A stretch of DNA of 53,798 nucleotides from a virus, in IMG/VR virus record IMGVR_UViG_3300031576_001304, positions 1-53,798 of that record, one strand, 5' to 3'. The first letter of the stretch is position 1. Every line of letters starts with the position of its first letter. The notes below the pieces were generated by a model. It worked only from the letters and a program-made list of their open reading frames with translations, was not told the DNA's origin and did no database searches. Shown here piece after piece: positions 47,309 through 53,798 of this stretch. A program made the translations under genes and the position numbers.

Positions 47309-48442
47309 TTGCGCAAAGGAAAACAGACCTGTCCGGTGTGTGGAAAAGAAGGCGTCTGGAGGCTCGACTACCGTTGCTGTTCGAGCGAGTGCAGCCAGGT
47401 GCTCCGCTCGAGGCCTGCACGTGGCGCCAACCCGCACCCACGCCTCCGAACGCTCCTGGCCCGCGCGAAGCAACGTCTGACCGTGCGCAACATCTCCGAG
47501 CGCCTGGACTGCTCCGAGAAAACCGTCCGAAAAGATCTGGCAGCCCTGAAATCCGTGGGCTACAGCGTCAACGTCGCCGAAGACTTGGCCGAGTTCGCTC
47601 CTGTTCGGCCCGGAAGCTCCGAGCCGCTCATTGTCCACTCGATGGCCGACTACAAGACCGGGATGCGCGTCTTCGGCGCCTGTGGAGACAATCACCTGGG
47701 CAGCAAACACGAGCGCCGCGACGTGCTCAACGCGATCTACGACGTATACGCCGACGAGGGCGTGACAGAAGTCTTCAACACCGGCAACTGGATCGAAGGC
47801 GAAGCCGGAAGGCTGAACTTCCACGACATCAAAGTCTTCGGAATGGACGATCAGCTCGACTATTGGATCGAGAACTACCCTCAGCGGCCGGGTATCACAA
47901 CGCACTTCGTTGCCGGTGACGATCATGAGGGCTGGTATCAGAAGCGCGAGCGCGTCGAGATCGGCCGGTACGCCATGCTCCGTGCTCGGGCCGCCGGCCG
48001 GAACGACCTGGTTTACCTCGGCTACATGGAGGCCGACGTAGAACTCAAAGCCAAGCGCGGCTCCCGAATGATGAAAGTCATGCACCCCGGAGGCGGGAGC
48101 GCCTACGCGCTCAGCTACGCACCGCAGAAGATCGTCGAAGCGCTCCAGGGGGGCGAGAAGCCGAACATAATCCTGATCGGGCACTATCACAAGTTCGACC
48201 TGTGCTTCCCGCGAGAGGTCTGGTGCCTTCAGACCGGCTGTACGGTCGACCAGAGCGTCTTCATGCGGAAGTGCAAGATCCAGGCGCACGTGGGCGGCTG
48301 CCTGGTGTGGATCAACCAGGCCGAAGACGGGCGGATCACCCGGTTCCGTGCGGAGTTCCTGCCGTTCTACGACCGCGGGTTCTACCGGACGCCGCAGCGC
48401 CGGGAGTTCACGCCTGTCGTGAGCCTGCCAGTGGCCGCCTGA
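47309..48442 (+). CDS. Metallophosphoesterase with N-terminal zinc ribbon and HTH
   Basis: A 377-residue protein from TTG 47309 after GGAGGA. Order: zinc ribbon (TCPVCGKEGVWRLDYRCCSS), winged HTH (LTVRNISERLDCSEKTVRKD), then a calcineurin-like phosphoesterase. The last shows FGACGDNHLGSKH (GD-x-H), FNTGNWIEGE (GN-x2-E), VAGDDHEGW (GDDH for GNHD) and ILIGHYHKF (GHYH for GHTH). Metal ligands appear complete. The fusion of a regulator-type DNA-binding part to a phosphoesterase in a late operon is unusual. It may be a DNA nuclease/phosphatase or a nucleotide phosphoesterase. Confidence 0.85.
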   Translation: MRKGKQTCPVCGKEGVWRLDYRCCSSECSQVLRSRPARGANPHPRLRTLLARAKQRLTVRNISERLDCSEKTVRKDLAALKSVGYSVNVAEDLAEFAPVRPGSSEPLIVHSMADYKTGMRVFGACGDNHLGSKHERRDVLNAIYDVYADEGVTEVFNTGNWIEGEAGRLNFHDIKVFGMDDQLDYWIENYPQRPGITTHFVAGDDHEGWYQKRERVEIGRYAMLRARAAGRNDLVYLGYMEADVELKAKRGSRMMKVMHPGGGSAYALSYAPQKIVEALQGGEKPNIILIGHYHKFDLCFPREVWCLQTGCTVDQSVFMRKCKIQAHVGGCLVWINQAEDGRITRFRAEFLPFYDRGFYRTPQRREFTPVVSLPVAA

Positions 48443-48882
48443 TGCGCTCTATTCGTGTCGAGGTCTCCCGAAAACTTCTCGACCAGTTCAAGCGGGAGGC
48501 GAAACTCGCCTTCCCGCGGGAGAAGTTTGCCTACCTGGTTGGGCACGACTGCTGCTCGGACGTCTATGTCGAGGATCTGTACTTCCCCGATGGTGTCGAT
48601 GCCTGCTGCACAGAGGACACGGTCAACGTTAGGCCGCACTGGATCATCGAGGCCCGCGCCCATGCCAGCGACATCGAAGCCGAAGTCCTCGGCGACATCC
48701 ACAGCCACCCCTTCAGGCACGGTACCGGGGATCCGGACCGCTCGCCGAGCGAGCACGACATCGACCGCGCCTGGGGGAGCATCTACGGAATCTGCCTGGT
48801 CCACCAGGACAGGAACAAGCGGCTGCGCTCCAGCATCAGGTTCTGGGCTGCGCAGCCGCCAGTTGAGGTGATGGTGAAATGA
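48442..48882 (+). CDS. JAB/JAMM metallopeptidase
   Basis: A 146-residue protein from ATG 48442 in a TGATG overlap. Catalytic pattern: E27 (PREKFAYLVG), H87-S-H89-P (LGDIHSHPF), then S103-x2-D106 (SPSEHDID), the JAMM zinc site with a longer loop than usual. Related domains occur in phage tail-tip proteins of the gpK type and in RadC-like proteins. Here it is the last late gene, beside the phosphoesterase, so tail maturation or peptide/isopeptide cleavage are both possible. Confidence 0.85.
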   Translation: MRSIRVEVSRKLLDQFKREAKLAFPREKFAYLVGHDCCSDVYVEDLYFPDGVDACCTEDTVNVRPHWIIEARAHASDIEAEVLGDIHSHPFRHGTGDPDRSPSEHDIDRAWGSIYGICLVHQDRNKRLRSSIRFWAAQPPVEVMVK

Positions 48883-48917
48883 AGAAACCGAAAGCACGAT
48901 TCCAGTTGAAAGATTAA
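48879..48917 (+). CDS. Tiny frame at end of late operon
   Basis: ATGA-coupled 12-codon frame (MKKPKARFQLKD) ending in TAA just before the terminator hairpin. The coupling is suggestive, but it is too short to support. Confidence 0.2.
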   Translation: MKKPKARFQLKD

Positions 48918-48925
48918 GTAAACGC

Positions 48926-48946
48926 GGGGCCGGCAACTCCGGCCCC
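48926..48946. terminator. Hairpin between convergent operons
   Basis: GGGGCCGG (48926-48933), loop CAACT, CCGGCCCC (48939-48946). It has eight G-C pairs and works on both strands, though T-runs are weak. It separates the late operon from the minus-strand early cluster. Confidence 0.65.
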
Positions 48947-48957
48947 AACCCTCCGAA

Positions 48958-49152
48958 CTATTCTCTCCTCATTACGAGTCCCCACAAAGCCGCCTTCATC
49001 ACCGCGACGTATTCCGCCATTTCTAACAGCCTTCTTCTGCAATTCAGGCACGTGACCACGTGGCGCTCCAGCCTCTCCCCGTCATTCACCCGCACCCTCC
49101 CCAGGCAATATATCGCCATCTCGTCATCCGTGAAGTGGTCAGCGCTCCCCAT
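48958..49152 (-). CDS. zf-HC2 (anti-sigma-like) zinc-finger protein
   Basis: A 64-residue protein: FTDDEMAIYCLGRVRVNDGE, then LERHVVTCLNCRRRLLEMAE. This is the ZAS/zf-HC2 layout with H-x3-C-x2-C in a helix pair, here without a membrane segment (the end ALWGLVMRRE is short). It is the second such protein in the phage (see 12642-13064). It may bind a host sigma factor. Last gene of the right-hand early cluster. Confidence 0.75.
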   Translation of the reverse strand: MGSADHFTDDEMAIYCLGRVRVNDGERLERHVVTCLNCRRRLLEMAEYVAVMKAALWGLVMRRE

Positions 49153-49218
49153 GAAAAGAGCGGTGTTTAGATTCCAGAAAACCTCTCGTGGAAAAGGGAG
49201 TACCGCGAGTACCGTTTT

Positions 49219-50220
49219 TCATCCAGACCCGCCGATGATTTTGTCCATGTCGGAGCGCGTAACCCTCGCCATTTCGCCGTGGCGCGCCGTGGCGCGGTCT
49301 GGCGGCTTCGCGAGGATGTCGAGGGAGTTGGAACGTGGCTTGGCTTCGCCTGAACGATTTGCGCGCTGCTGGAAGTGGTTCTTCGCTACCGTGACGAACC
49401 AGGGCCAGCCCTTCGGACCGTTCGTCTTCCCCGGCTTGTAGCCGTCGAAGTACTTTCGCCGGAAGAGTTCGACGATTTCGCTCACTGGCGCTCCAGCCGC
49501 CGACGTTTCAATTGCGTGGAGGACTCCAGCAGGCGGATCTCCGAACTCTGAGTTCGAGAATTTCCGCAACGCTTCCGCCAATTCTTTCCGGTCAGAGTCA
49601 ATCAATCCGGCCTCCCTCTCGCGCCCTGAAGTACCTAGCTTTACGTTGACTGATTGATCTACGCCTTCGACTACGCCTACGCCTTCGATTAGGGACTGAC
49701 TTTGGCGCGCCGTGGCGGACTTTGGCGGGCTATGGCGCGCCGTGGTCTGACCAAGGACCGACGAGGTCTGTCCGTGGGCAGCCTCGGGACCGTCTTCGGA
49801 CCGACCGTGGACATACTTCTGGCCGTCCTCGATCTCCGGCTGGCCTTCTGGTTGACCATGGATAGACGCCGGCGGCCTTTCGACGGACACCGGCCTGTCT
49901 CCGGGCGGCGGGAACTTGCTGCTGTACCTGGCCCGCTGGTTGAAGTCGGTGTATTCCAGGTATCGTTTCCCGTTGTGGGTGTAAACCAAGAGAAGCCCCT
50001 GCTGCGCGCACTCGTTCAGGAACTCCCCGATCTGTTCCCCGGAGTACAGGTCTGGCCGTAAGGGATAAACCTGCGTCCTGAGCAGGGTGGTGTTGGCGAA
50101 GTACCGCCCGTAGTCGTCGACCACCGACATCAGGCGGCGGTAGAACAGTTCCGCCTCCATCGAGAGCCCGTTGACGCGCTCCGATGTTAGGATCCCTTCC
50201 CTCAAAATTCTGTTCGGCAT
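49219..50220 (-). CDS. Replication initiator / DnaD-like winged-helix protein
   Basis: A 333-residue protein. The N-terminal winged helix (MPNRILREGILTSERVNGLS, AELFYRRLMSVVDDYGRYFA, LLRTQVYPLRPDLYSGEQIG) is that of phage replisome organisers. A charged, Gln/Ser-rich linker (residues about 110-210) leads to a helical DnaD-like C-terminal region (DRKELAEALRKFSNSEFGDP, VSEIVELFRRKYFDGYKPGK). It would bind the origin and recruit DnaB (1.7-3.0 kb). GGAGAAG precedes ATG 50220. Confidence 0.82.
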   Translation of the reverse strand: MPNRILREGILTSERVNGLSMEAELFYRRLMSVVDDYGRYFANTTLLRTQVYPLRPDLYSGEQIGEFLNECAQQGLLLVYTHNGKRYLEYTDFNQRARYSSKFPPPGDRPVSVERPPASIHGQPEGQPEIEDGQKYVHGRSEDGPEAAHGQTSSVLGQTTARHSPPKSATARQSQSLIEGVGVVEGVDQSVNVKLGTSGREREAGLIDSDRKELAEALRKFSNSEFGDPPAGVLHAIETSAAGAPVSEIVELFRRKYFDGYKPGKTNGPKGWPWFVTVAKNHFQQRANRSGEAKPRSNSLDILAKPPDRATARHGEMARVTRSDMDKIIGGSG

Positions 50221-50223
50221 TAG

Positions 50224-50349
50224 TTAGTCTTCTCCAACTCTTCGGCGTAGACTCGTATAGGCGCCTTCAAAGCCGGTGTTCGCATCCGCGCACGTTGTTG
50301 ACGCGGGTAGGCAAGCGTTGCCGTGCTGTTGAAGGCGCCAGGTAACCAT
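50224..50349 (-). CDS. Very small protein (41 aa)
   Basis: A 41-residue frame from ATG 50349 (MVTWRLQQHGNACLPASTTC...) with GGAGGAG before it. Two Cys, no family. Its ribosome site is part of a 14-base tandem repeat that also carries the stop of the DUF1064 gene. Translation is likely, function unknown. Confidence 0.5.
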   Translation of the reverse strand: MVTWRLQQHGNACLPASTTCADANTGFEGAYTSLRRRVGED

Positions 50350-50374
50350 CAAAACTCCTCCATCAAAACTCCTC
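50346..50374 (-). repeat. 14-base tandem repeat at a stop/start junction
   Basis: CCATCAAAACTCCT (plus strand) occurs twice in tandem (50346-50359, 50360-50373). Each unit gives a ribosome site, a TGA and an ATG on the minus strand, so the duplication moved the downstream start by 14 bases and left a four-codon frame. Confidence 0.8.
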
Positions 50375-50731
50375 GAAGTTCCACCCGCCGCCGTCGCGCT
50401 TCGGGCGTGGGCTGGCTGCAATGAACCGAAACGGGAACTGCTCGGCTGCGACCTTGATCTTCACCCTGGCGTCGTCTTCCCAAAAGCCCTTCACCTCGTG
50501 GACCTCCAGGGACCCATCCGCCGCCACTACCAGAAAATCGGGCGTGTAGAACGTCGCCTTCGCCAGCCGCAGCTTGATCCCCTCAAAGTCGAACCATTGG
50601 ATCTCTCCACATCGGCGCCTGACCTCCAGGTGCTCGGCATACGCTCGCTCCGTCCCGTTCATCACGCCCGGCTCGTGTCGCGGACGGGCCTTGGCGATCA
50701 GCTTCCCGTTTCCGTCGAGAGCGAGGATCAT
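50363..50731 (-). CDS. PD-(D/E)XK nuclease, DUF1064-like
   Basis: A 122-residue protein. NGTERAYAEHLEVRR (Glu), ATFYTPDFLVVAADGSLEVH (PD) and EVKGFWEDDARVKIKVAAEQ (E-x-K) form a PD-(D/E)XK site as in DUF1064/T7 endonuclease I-like proteins. It acts probably as a Holliday-junction or flap nuclease in replication/recombination. The start is ATGA-coupled to the methyltransferase gene's end. Confidence 0.85.
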   Translation of the reverse strand: MILALDGNGKLIAKARPRHEPGVMNGTERAYAEHLEVRRRCGEIQWFDFEGIKLRLAKATFYTPDFLVVAADGSLEVHEVKGFWEDDARVKIKVAAEQFPFRFIAASPRPKRDGGGWNFEEF

Positions 50732-51417
50732 GCGGCGTTCTCCGATCCGAACAGAACGCCTTGAGCCAAGCGCTTAACCGCAAGTTCGCAGTAACGCTCC
50801 TCAATCTCGACGCCGACGACGGGCACACCGAGAGCCTTGCAGGCGACCAGCGTAGTGCCGGACCCCGCGAAAGGATCGAGTACGGACGATCCGCCGAACC
50901 ACTTTACAAGCCAGCGCACGTGCTCAAGTTTTCGCACCGATGGGTGCCGGAGCGCCCTTACGTTCTTCACGTTCTCGGTGCCCCTTAAGTGGCCGCGCTT
51001 AAAATCGGTGCGCGTGGCAATAACACGGCCAGGCATAACTCTGGCGCCCGGCAAGGACTTCGGCGGCTCTCCGAAGACGTAGGCGACATCGGCGTCGCGC
51101 AACACGCGGCCGGCGTAACCGACCAGCGCATACTCCAGGTAACAGGTGCGCAAGTATGGCCAGACCGACGGGACAGCACGAAGGAATCGCGGATCTGACA
51201 TACACCCCAAGTGGACCACTGCGCGCTTCGCCTGGTGAAGTTGTTCGAGCACGCTGGCCAGTAGACCATGGGCGTCGATGCCTGGAAACACGTGCTCGCA
51301 GTTCGGCCAGACCGGATCGGTGATGATCGATTCGCACGGATCGAGTGCCGGGCAAACCTCCCGAGCATCCCCGTGGAACAGCGTAATTCCGGGCTCCCTG
51401 TAGTATGCCTGGATCAT
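50728..51417 (-). CDS. DNA methyltransferase (beta class, DPVW variant)
   Basis: A 229-residue protein from ATG 51417. Motif IV comes first (SIITDPVWPNCEHV) and motif I last (GGSSVLDPFAGSGTTLVACK), with VPVVGVEIEERYCELAVKR after it, so it is a beta-type N6A/N4C methyltransferase. The catalytic tetrapeptide is DPVW where DPPY/DPPW is usual, so specificity or activity may differ. No partner restriction enzyme is present; the likely role is protection from host restriction. It is in an operon with HNH and DUF1064 nucleases. Confidence 0.85.
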   Translation of the reverse strand: MIQAYYREPGITLFHGDAREVCPALDPCESIITDPVWPNCEHVFPGIDAHGLLASVLEQLHQAKRAVVHLGCMSDPRFLRAVPSVWPYLRTCYLEYALVGYAGRVLRDADVAYVFGEPPKSLPGARVMPGRVIATRTDFKRGHLRGTENVKNVRALRHPSVRKLEHVRWLVKWFGGSSVLDPFAGSGTTLVACKALGVPVVGVEIEERYCELAVKRLAQGVLFGSENAA

Positions 51418-51791
51418 TTCAGCACATCCGGCATCTGCCGCCATGCGACGCCATCGAGCATGGCGCCTGATGCTTTCTTGCCGACGAACCGCCCGGTTTT
51501 GGGGTCGGTCTCTTTGTCCTGGTTGTGAAGCCGATTGTGCTCCGCTCTGGTTATGGCCTCAAGATTCTCCAGCCGGTTGTCACGCTTGTCTTCATTCTTG
51601 TGGTGAAGGACGTAGCCACTTGGAACTGTCCGGCCGGCAGCCCACCAGATCAAGCGGTGAAGATAGGTCCATCCATTGCGGTCGGATAGCGGGTGAAGTT
51701 TGCCGACGCGAACTTTCACGTAGCCCTCGCGGTGCTCGCCAACGCCTGAAGACCACCGATAGTGGAGCGATCCAGGGTTACCTTTGGGCAC
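51414..51791 (-). CDS. HNH endonuclease (homing type)
   Basis: A 125-residue protein. N-terminal GYVKVRVGKLHPLSDRNGWT and YLHRLIWWAAGRTVPSGYV lead to the HNH core VLHHKNEDKRDNRLENLEAI and HNRLHNQD. This is the HNH_3 type. The C-terminus (GRFVGKKASGAMLDGVAWRQ) may be a NUMOD-like DNA-binding strand. It overlaps both neighbours (14 and 4 bases), suggesting insertion into the operon as a mobile nuclease. Confidence 0.85.
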   Translation of the reverse strand: MPKGNPGSLHYRWSSGVGEHREGYVKVRVGKLHPLSDRNGWTYLHRLIWWAAGRTVPSGYVLHHKNEDKRDNRLENLEAITRAEHNRLHNQDKETDPKTGRFVGKKASGAMLDGVAWRQMPDVLK

Positions 51792-52626
51792 GCGGCATCT
51801 CCCTAACTTGCAGGTCGCCTGGCCATTGTCCGAACGGAAGCTTGCGACCGCGGTCTGTGATCTGTTTCATGAAGAACGCGGTCCCCGCCGTCTGGCAGGC
51901 ATCGCGGGCAGCACGGAACCAATCGGGATGCGATGGCTTCGCCCCGGCCCCACTCTCGCCGCCGGCGATGAGCCAGCTCAGGTACGGCCACTCTACGCCT
52001 CCTTGGGCTAACGGTGATCCCGCCACCGGCAGCCACGGCCTGAAGTCCACCGGCCCCCACGCTGGCTCGTAGCTCACCCCGAGCACCCGCGCCCCGAGCG
52101 CCCGCAGCCTCAGAAGCTCACGGATGCGCCAGATATTCTCGATGCGCCCGATATTCTCGGGGCCGGTTACGCTGGTGAGAAGCCAGAAGTTGTTTGGAAT
52201 CCACGTGTACCGACGCCAGAACTCAACCATACGCGCCGGACGCTTCGTCAGGATGATATAGACATGCGGGGAATCTATCATGCCTGGCAGGAACTCAGTG
52301 AGCCACATCAGCGGCAGGCTCGCCGTAAACGTGTCCCCCATGTCGTTCAGGAAGATCACGCGAGGGTAACCATTCAGCCACGGCTTGTCGGGGCGATCCG
52401 TGCCGGTGAGATCCGGCCAGCGAAGAGCTTCTTGTAAGCGCTCGGGGAAGACCGCGGGCTGCTCGAAGGTGACGGGCCAGCCCTTCTTTCCGCCCCATCG
52501 TTCAGTGAGTCTTCCGGCGTAGCAGCGCTTCACTCCGGCTTTCGGGTTCCACAACTCACAGCCGTCGCAGCCCATCTGGAGATTCAGCGTCGAGTCACAC
52601 CATTCAATCTCAGTCTTGATTGCCAT
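51778..52626 (-). CDS. DUF5131 (phage Gp37/Gp68) family protein
   Basis: A 282-residue protein from ATG 52626 with GAGGAG upstream. IEWCDSTLNLQMGCDGCELW and NPKAGVKRCYAGRL show the Cys cluster. NGYPRVIFLNDMGDTFTASL and IILTKRPARMVEFWRR, then GARVLGVSYEPAWGPVDF and LIAGGESGAGAKPSHPDWFR, are the family's hallmarks. The fold is thought to be radical-SAM-like. These proteins are frequent in phages with unknown activity. The open frame extends further upstream but overlaps the next gene. Confidence 0.88.
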   Translation of the reverse strand: MAIKTEIEWCDSTLNLQMGCDGCELWNPKAGVKRCYAGRLTERWGGKKGWPVTFEQPAVFPERLQEALRWPDLTGTDRPDKPWLNGYPRVIFLNDMGDTFTASLPLMWLTEFLPGMIDSPHVYIILTKRPARMVEFWRRYTWIPNNFWLLTSVTGPENIGRIENIWRIRELLRLRALGARVLGVSYEPAWGPVDFRPWLPVAGSPLAQGGVEWPYLSWLIAGGESGAGAKPSHPDWFRAARDACQTAGTAFFMKQITDRGRKLPFGQWPGDLQVREMPRAQR

Positions 52627-52834
52627 GTAGCTCCTCTTCCGGGCAGAGCACAGCCGCGCCGAAGATTCGACGGAAACACGCGCAGCAGACCGGAGCCGTG
52701 AAGTTGTGCCGGTCCAGGAAGACGCCTGGTCGCGGTTCGTCGGGTGGAATTTCCTCACCGACTTGGTGGGTCGCCCGCCCACCGCATATCGAGCATGGTC
52801 CGCCTGCTGATCTTGAAACGAAGTGGCCGTTCAT
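52610..52834 (-). CDS. Small zinc-binding protein (74 aa)
   Basis: A 74-residue protein from ATG 52834 (ATGA overlap with the upstream stop). CSICGGRATHQVGEE and APVCCACFRRIFGAAVLC give two Cys pairs and a His, so one zinc site is likely. It ends just inside the DUF5131 gene start. No family. Confidence 0.75.
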   Translation of the reverse strand: MNGHFVSRSAGGPCSICGGRATHQVGEEIPPDEPRPGVFLDRHNFTAPVCCACFRRIFGAAVLCPEEELHGNQD

Positions 52835-53178
52835 TGGCCGCCCTTGTCTTGTAACGGCCTGCCTCCGTAACGCTCCTCTTTGACCATCGCTCGGAGGAAC
52901 ACCAGGTAGTTGATCGCGTCCGTGATCCGGCCCTCGATCGGTTCGCTGGTGACGACGCCCGTCCGACAGAACTTCTCGATCGCCATGCCGTGCTTGCGAA
53001 AGAACACGAGCCAAGCCTGGAACTTCGTGACGCCGGCGGTCTCGGCCGCGTTCTTGAAATTCCCGAGCGTGTCCCCGCTCTGGTCCTCGCCGGAGTAATC
53101 CGGCACCTTGCGCATCATCTCCGTCAAGCAGTCGGAGAACTGTCCATCGGCGACCTGCTGTAGTTGAAAGCTGTTCAC
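52831..53178 (-). CDS. Small hypothetical protein (115 aa)
   Basis: A 115-residue protein from GTG 53178 (GTGA overlap, GGAGGCGG upstream). Parts: DCLTEMMRKVPDYSGEDQSG, LGNFKNAAETAGVTKFQAWL, FFRKHGMAIEKFCRTGVVTS, EGRITDAINYLVFLRAMVKE. The last resembles the helix pattern of phage nucleotide pyrophosphohydrolase-like or DUF1599-type proteins (an 'I-D-x-x-N-Y' box), which suits its neighbour, an HD-type hydrolase. This likeness is tentative. Confidence 0.72.
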   Translation of the reverse strand: MNSFQLQQVADGQFSDCLTEMMRKVPDYSGEDQSGDTLGNFKNAAETAGVTKFQAWLVFFRKHGMAIEKFCRTGVVTSEPIEGRITDAINYLVFLRAMVKEERYGGRPLQDKGGQ

Positions 53179-53798
53179 GCCGCCTCCGTTCGCTTCGTCC
53201 ACTGATCCTCGCGGCCGTCCTTGTGCGTCTCGACCCACCGAAGCATGTACTGCTGGAGACCCTTGAACCACAGCCTTTTGTCATCCGAGGTCAAGCCGTG
53301 CCGCTCGGCCTTGCTGACGTGCTCTTTCGTCTGCGAACGCTTCCCATTGCCCATGTACTCGTCGATTTCTCCGGTGAGTGTCACCATGGGAAGGTAGATC
53401 CACCAGGGCGTCAGGGCGATGGCCAGCTTGTCGGCGACGCAGAGCTTCGAGTAATGCGTGTTGTACTTCTTTGCCAGATAACGCGAATGGCACAGGGTGA
53501 ACCAGAGCCACCCACGGCTGTCCGGGCACGTCTCAAAGCGCCGATCGAGCAGGCGGCCAATCCTTGTGCCGTCGAACAGCTTGTGCATGATCCTGGCGCC
53601 GGTCCAGGGGTGCTCTTCACCCTCCGGGCCGTCCATGTTGGGCTTGCCGAGGTAGCCGATATCGTGGACGAAGAACGCCACCCACAGCCGCGGGTCCGAG
53701 GGAAAGACGTACAGTTTCCACCACGCCCGCGCCACGAACCAGGGATGGATAGCGAACTGGTGCGCGCCAAACAGCACACTTCGGGTTCCCATCTTCAT
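53175..53798 (-). CDS. HD-domain phosphohydrolase-like protein (edge of window)
   Basis: A 207-residue protein whose first ATG is the last three bases of the window, so it may be complete or extend further. WVAFFVHDIGYLGKPNMDGP carries the HD pair, with GARIMHKLFDGTRIGRLLDR, FTLCHSRYLAKKYNTHYSKL and CVADKLAIALTPWW giving the later His and Asp of an HD site. It probably acts on nucleotides or small phosphates. Known in phages as an uncharacterised HD family. Confidence 0.8.
   Translation of the reverse strand: MKMGTRSVLFGAHQFAIHPWFVARAWWKLYVFPSDPRLWVAFFVHDIGYLGKPNMDGPEGEEHPWTGARIMHKLFDGTRIGRLLDRRFETCPDSRGWLWFTLCHSRYLAKKYNTHYSKLCVADKLAIALTPWWIYLPMVTLTGEIDEYMGNGKRSQTKEHVSKAERHGLTSDDKRLWFKGLQQYMLRWVETHKDGREDQWTKRTEAA

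Noticed and set aside
47258-48289. Minus-strand open frame of 343 codons
   Set aside because: Antisense to the metallophosphoesterase, whose metal motifs are intact.
1-53798. Insertion sequences, transposases, diversity-generating retroelement or toxin-antitoxin pair
   Set aside because: No transposase, reverse transcriptase, template/variable repeats or typical toxin pair recognised in any translated frame.

Overview
The window is an almost complete genome of a tailed, long-tailed (siphovirus-like) temperate phage or prophage of a high-GC bacterium. A tyrosine integrase ends on the first three bases (its stop codon), and an HD-domain gene starts with ATG on the last three. The ends therefore look trimmed to gene boundaries, and true att sites may lie outside. 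The host is not identified. High GC, frequent GTG/TTG starts, many exported small proteins and two zf-HC2-like zinc-finger proteins would suit a soil bacterium such as an acidobacterium, but this is only a guess.

Layout. (1) 1-13.1 kb, minus strand: one tightly packed early operon with ATGA/GTGA overlaps. In transcription order it runs from a zinc-finger protein (13.06 kb) through a 0.5-kb non-coding stretch, a papain-like protein, small proteins, a Ycf46-like AAA+ ATPase, a methyltransferase-like protein, a Ycf35/DUF1257-like protein and more small proteins, to a DUF3150-like protein, a Sak4-like annealing ATPase, a PD-(D/E)XK nuclease, DnaB helicase, an excisionase-like HTH protein and the integrase. 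(2) 13.07-15.7 kb: AT-richer control region with a divergent promoter, a short plus-strand operon ending in a sigma-region-4-like regulator, a minus-strand DUF488 gene with its own promoter and operator, a truncated deoxyribosyltransferase-like gene, a compact tRNA-Gly-like element, and repeated boxes before the late genes. (3) 15.7-48.9 kb, plus strand: late operon. Its order is antirestriction-like and ParB-like proteins, TerS/TerL, portal, scaffold, P22-like coat, head completion, tail tube, frameshifted tail chaperones, tape measure, DUF2460/DUF2163-type distal tail, a 1420-residue tip protein, a 990-residue tail/fibre protein, a metallophosphoesterase and a JAMM peptidase. (4) 48.96-53.8 kb, minus strand: a second early cluster with a replication-initiator-like protein, DUF1064 nuclease, DNA methyltransferase, HNH endonuclease, DUF5131 protein and HD phosphohydrolase.

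How it fits together. Replication looks self-directed (winged-helix initiator, DnaB, Sak4-type recombination, nucleases). Late transcription is probably switched on by the regulator at 14.06-14.38 kb. No obvious CI-like repressor, holin or endolysin was recognised.

Most unusual points: an AAA+ ATPase whose Walker B block precedes Walker A (apparent internal permutation); a possible structured RNA with a duplicated, covarying hairpin motif at 12.1-12.65 kb; a 69-nt tRNA-Gly-like cloverleaf at 15.3 kb; one beta-domain copied into several virion genes with near-identical DNA; a series of exported proteins inside the tail operon; and a GGGAAAC -1 frameshift site that appends a Cys-rich domain to the tail chaperone.
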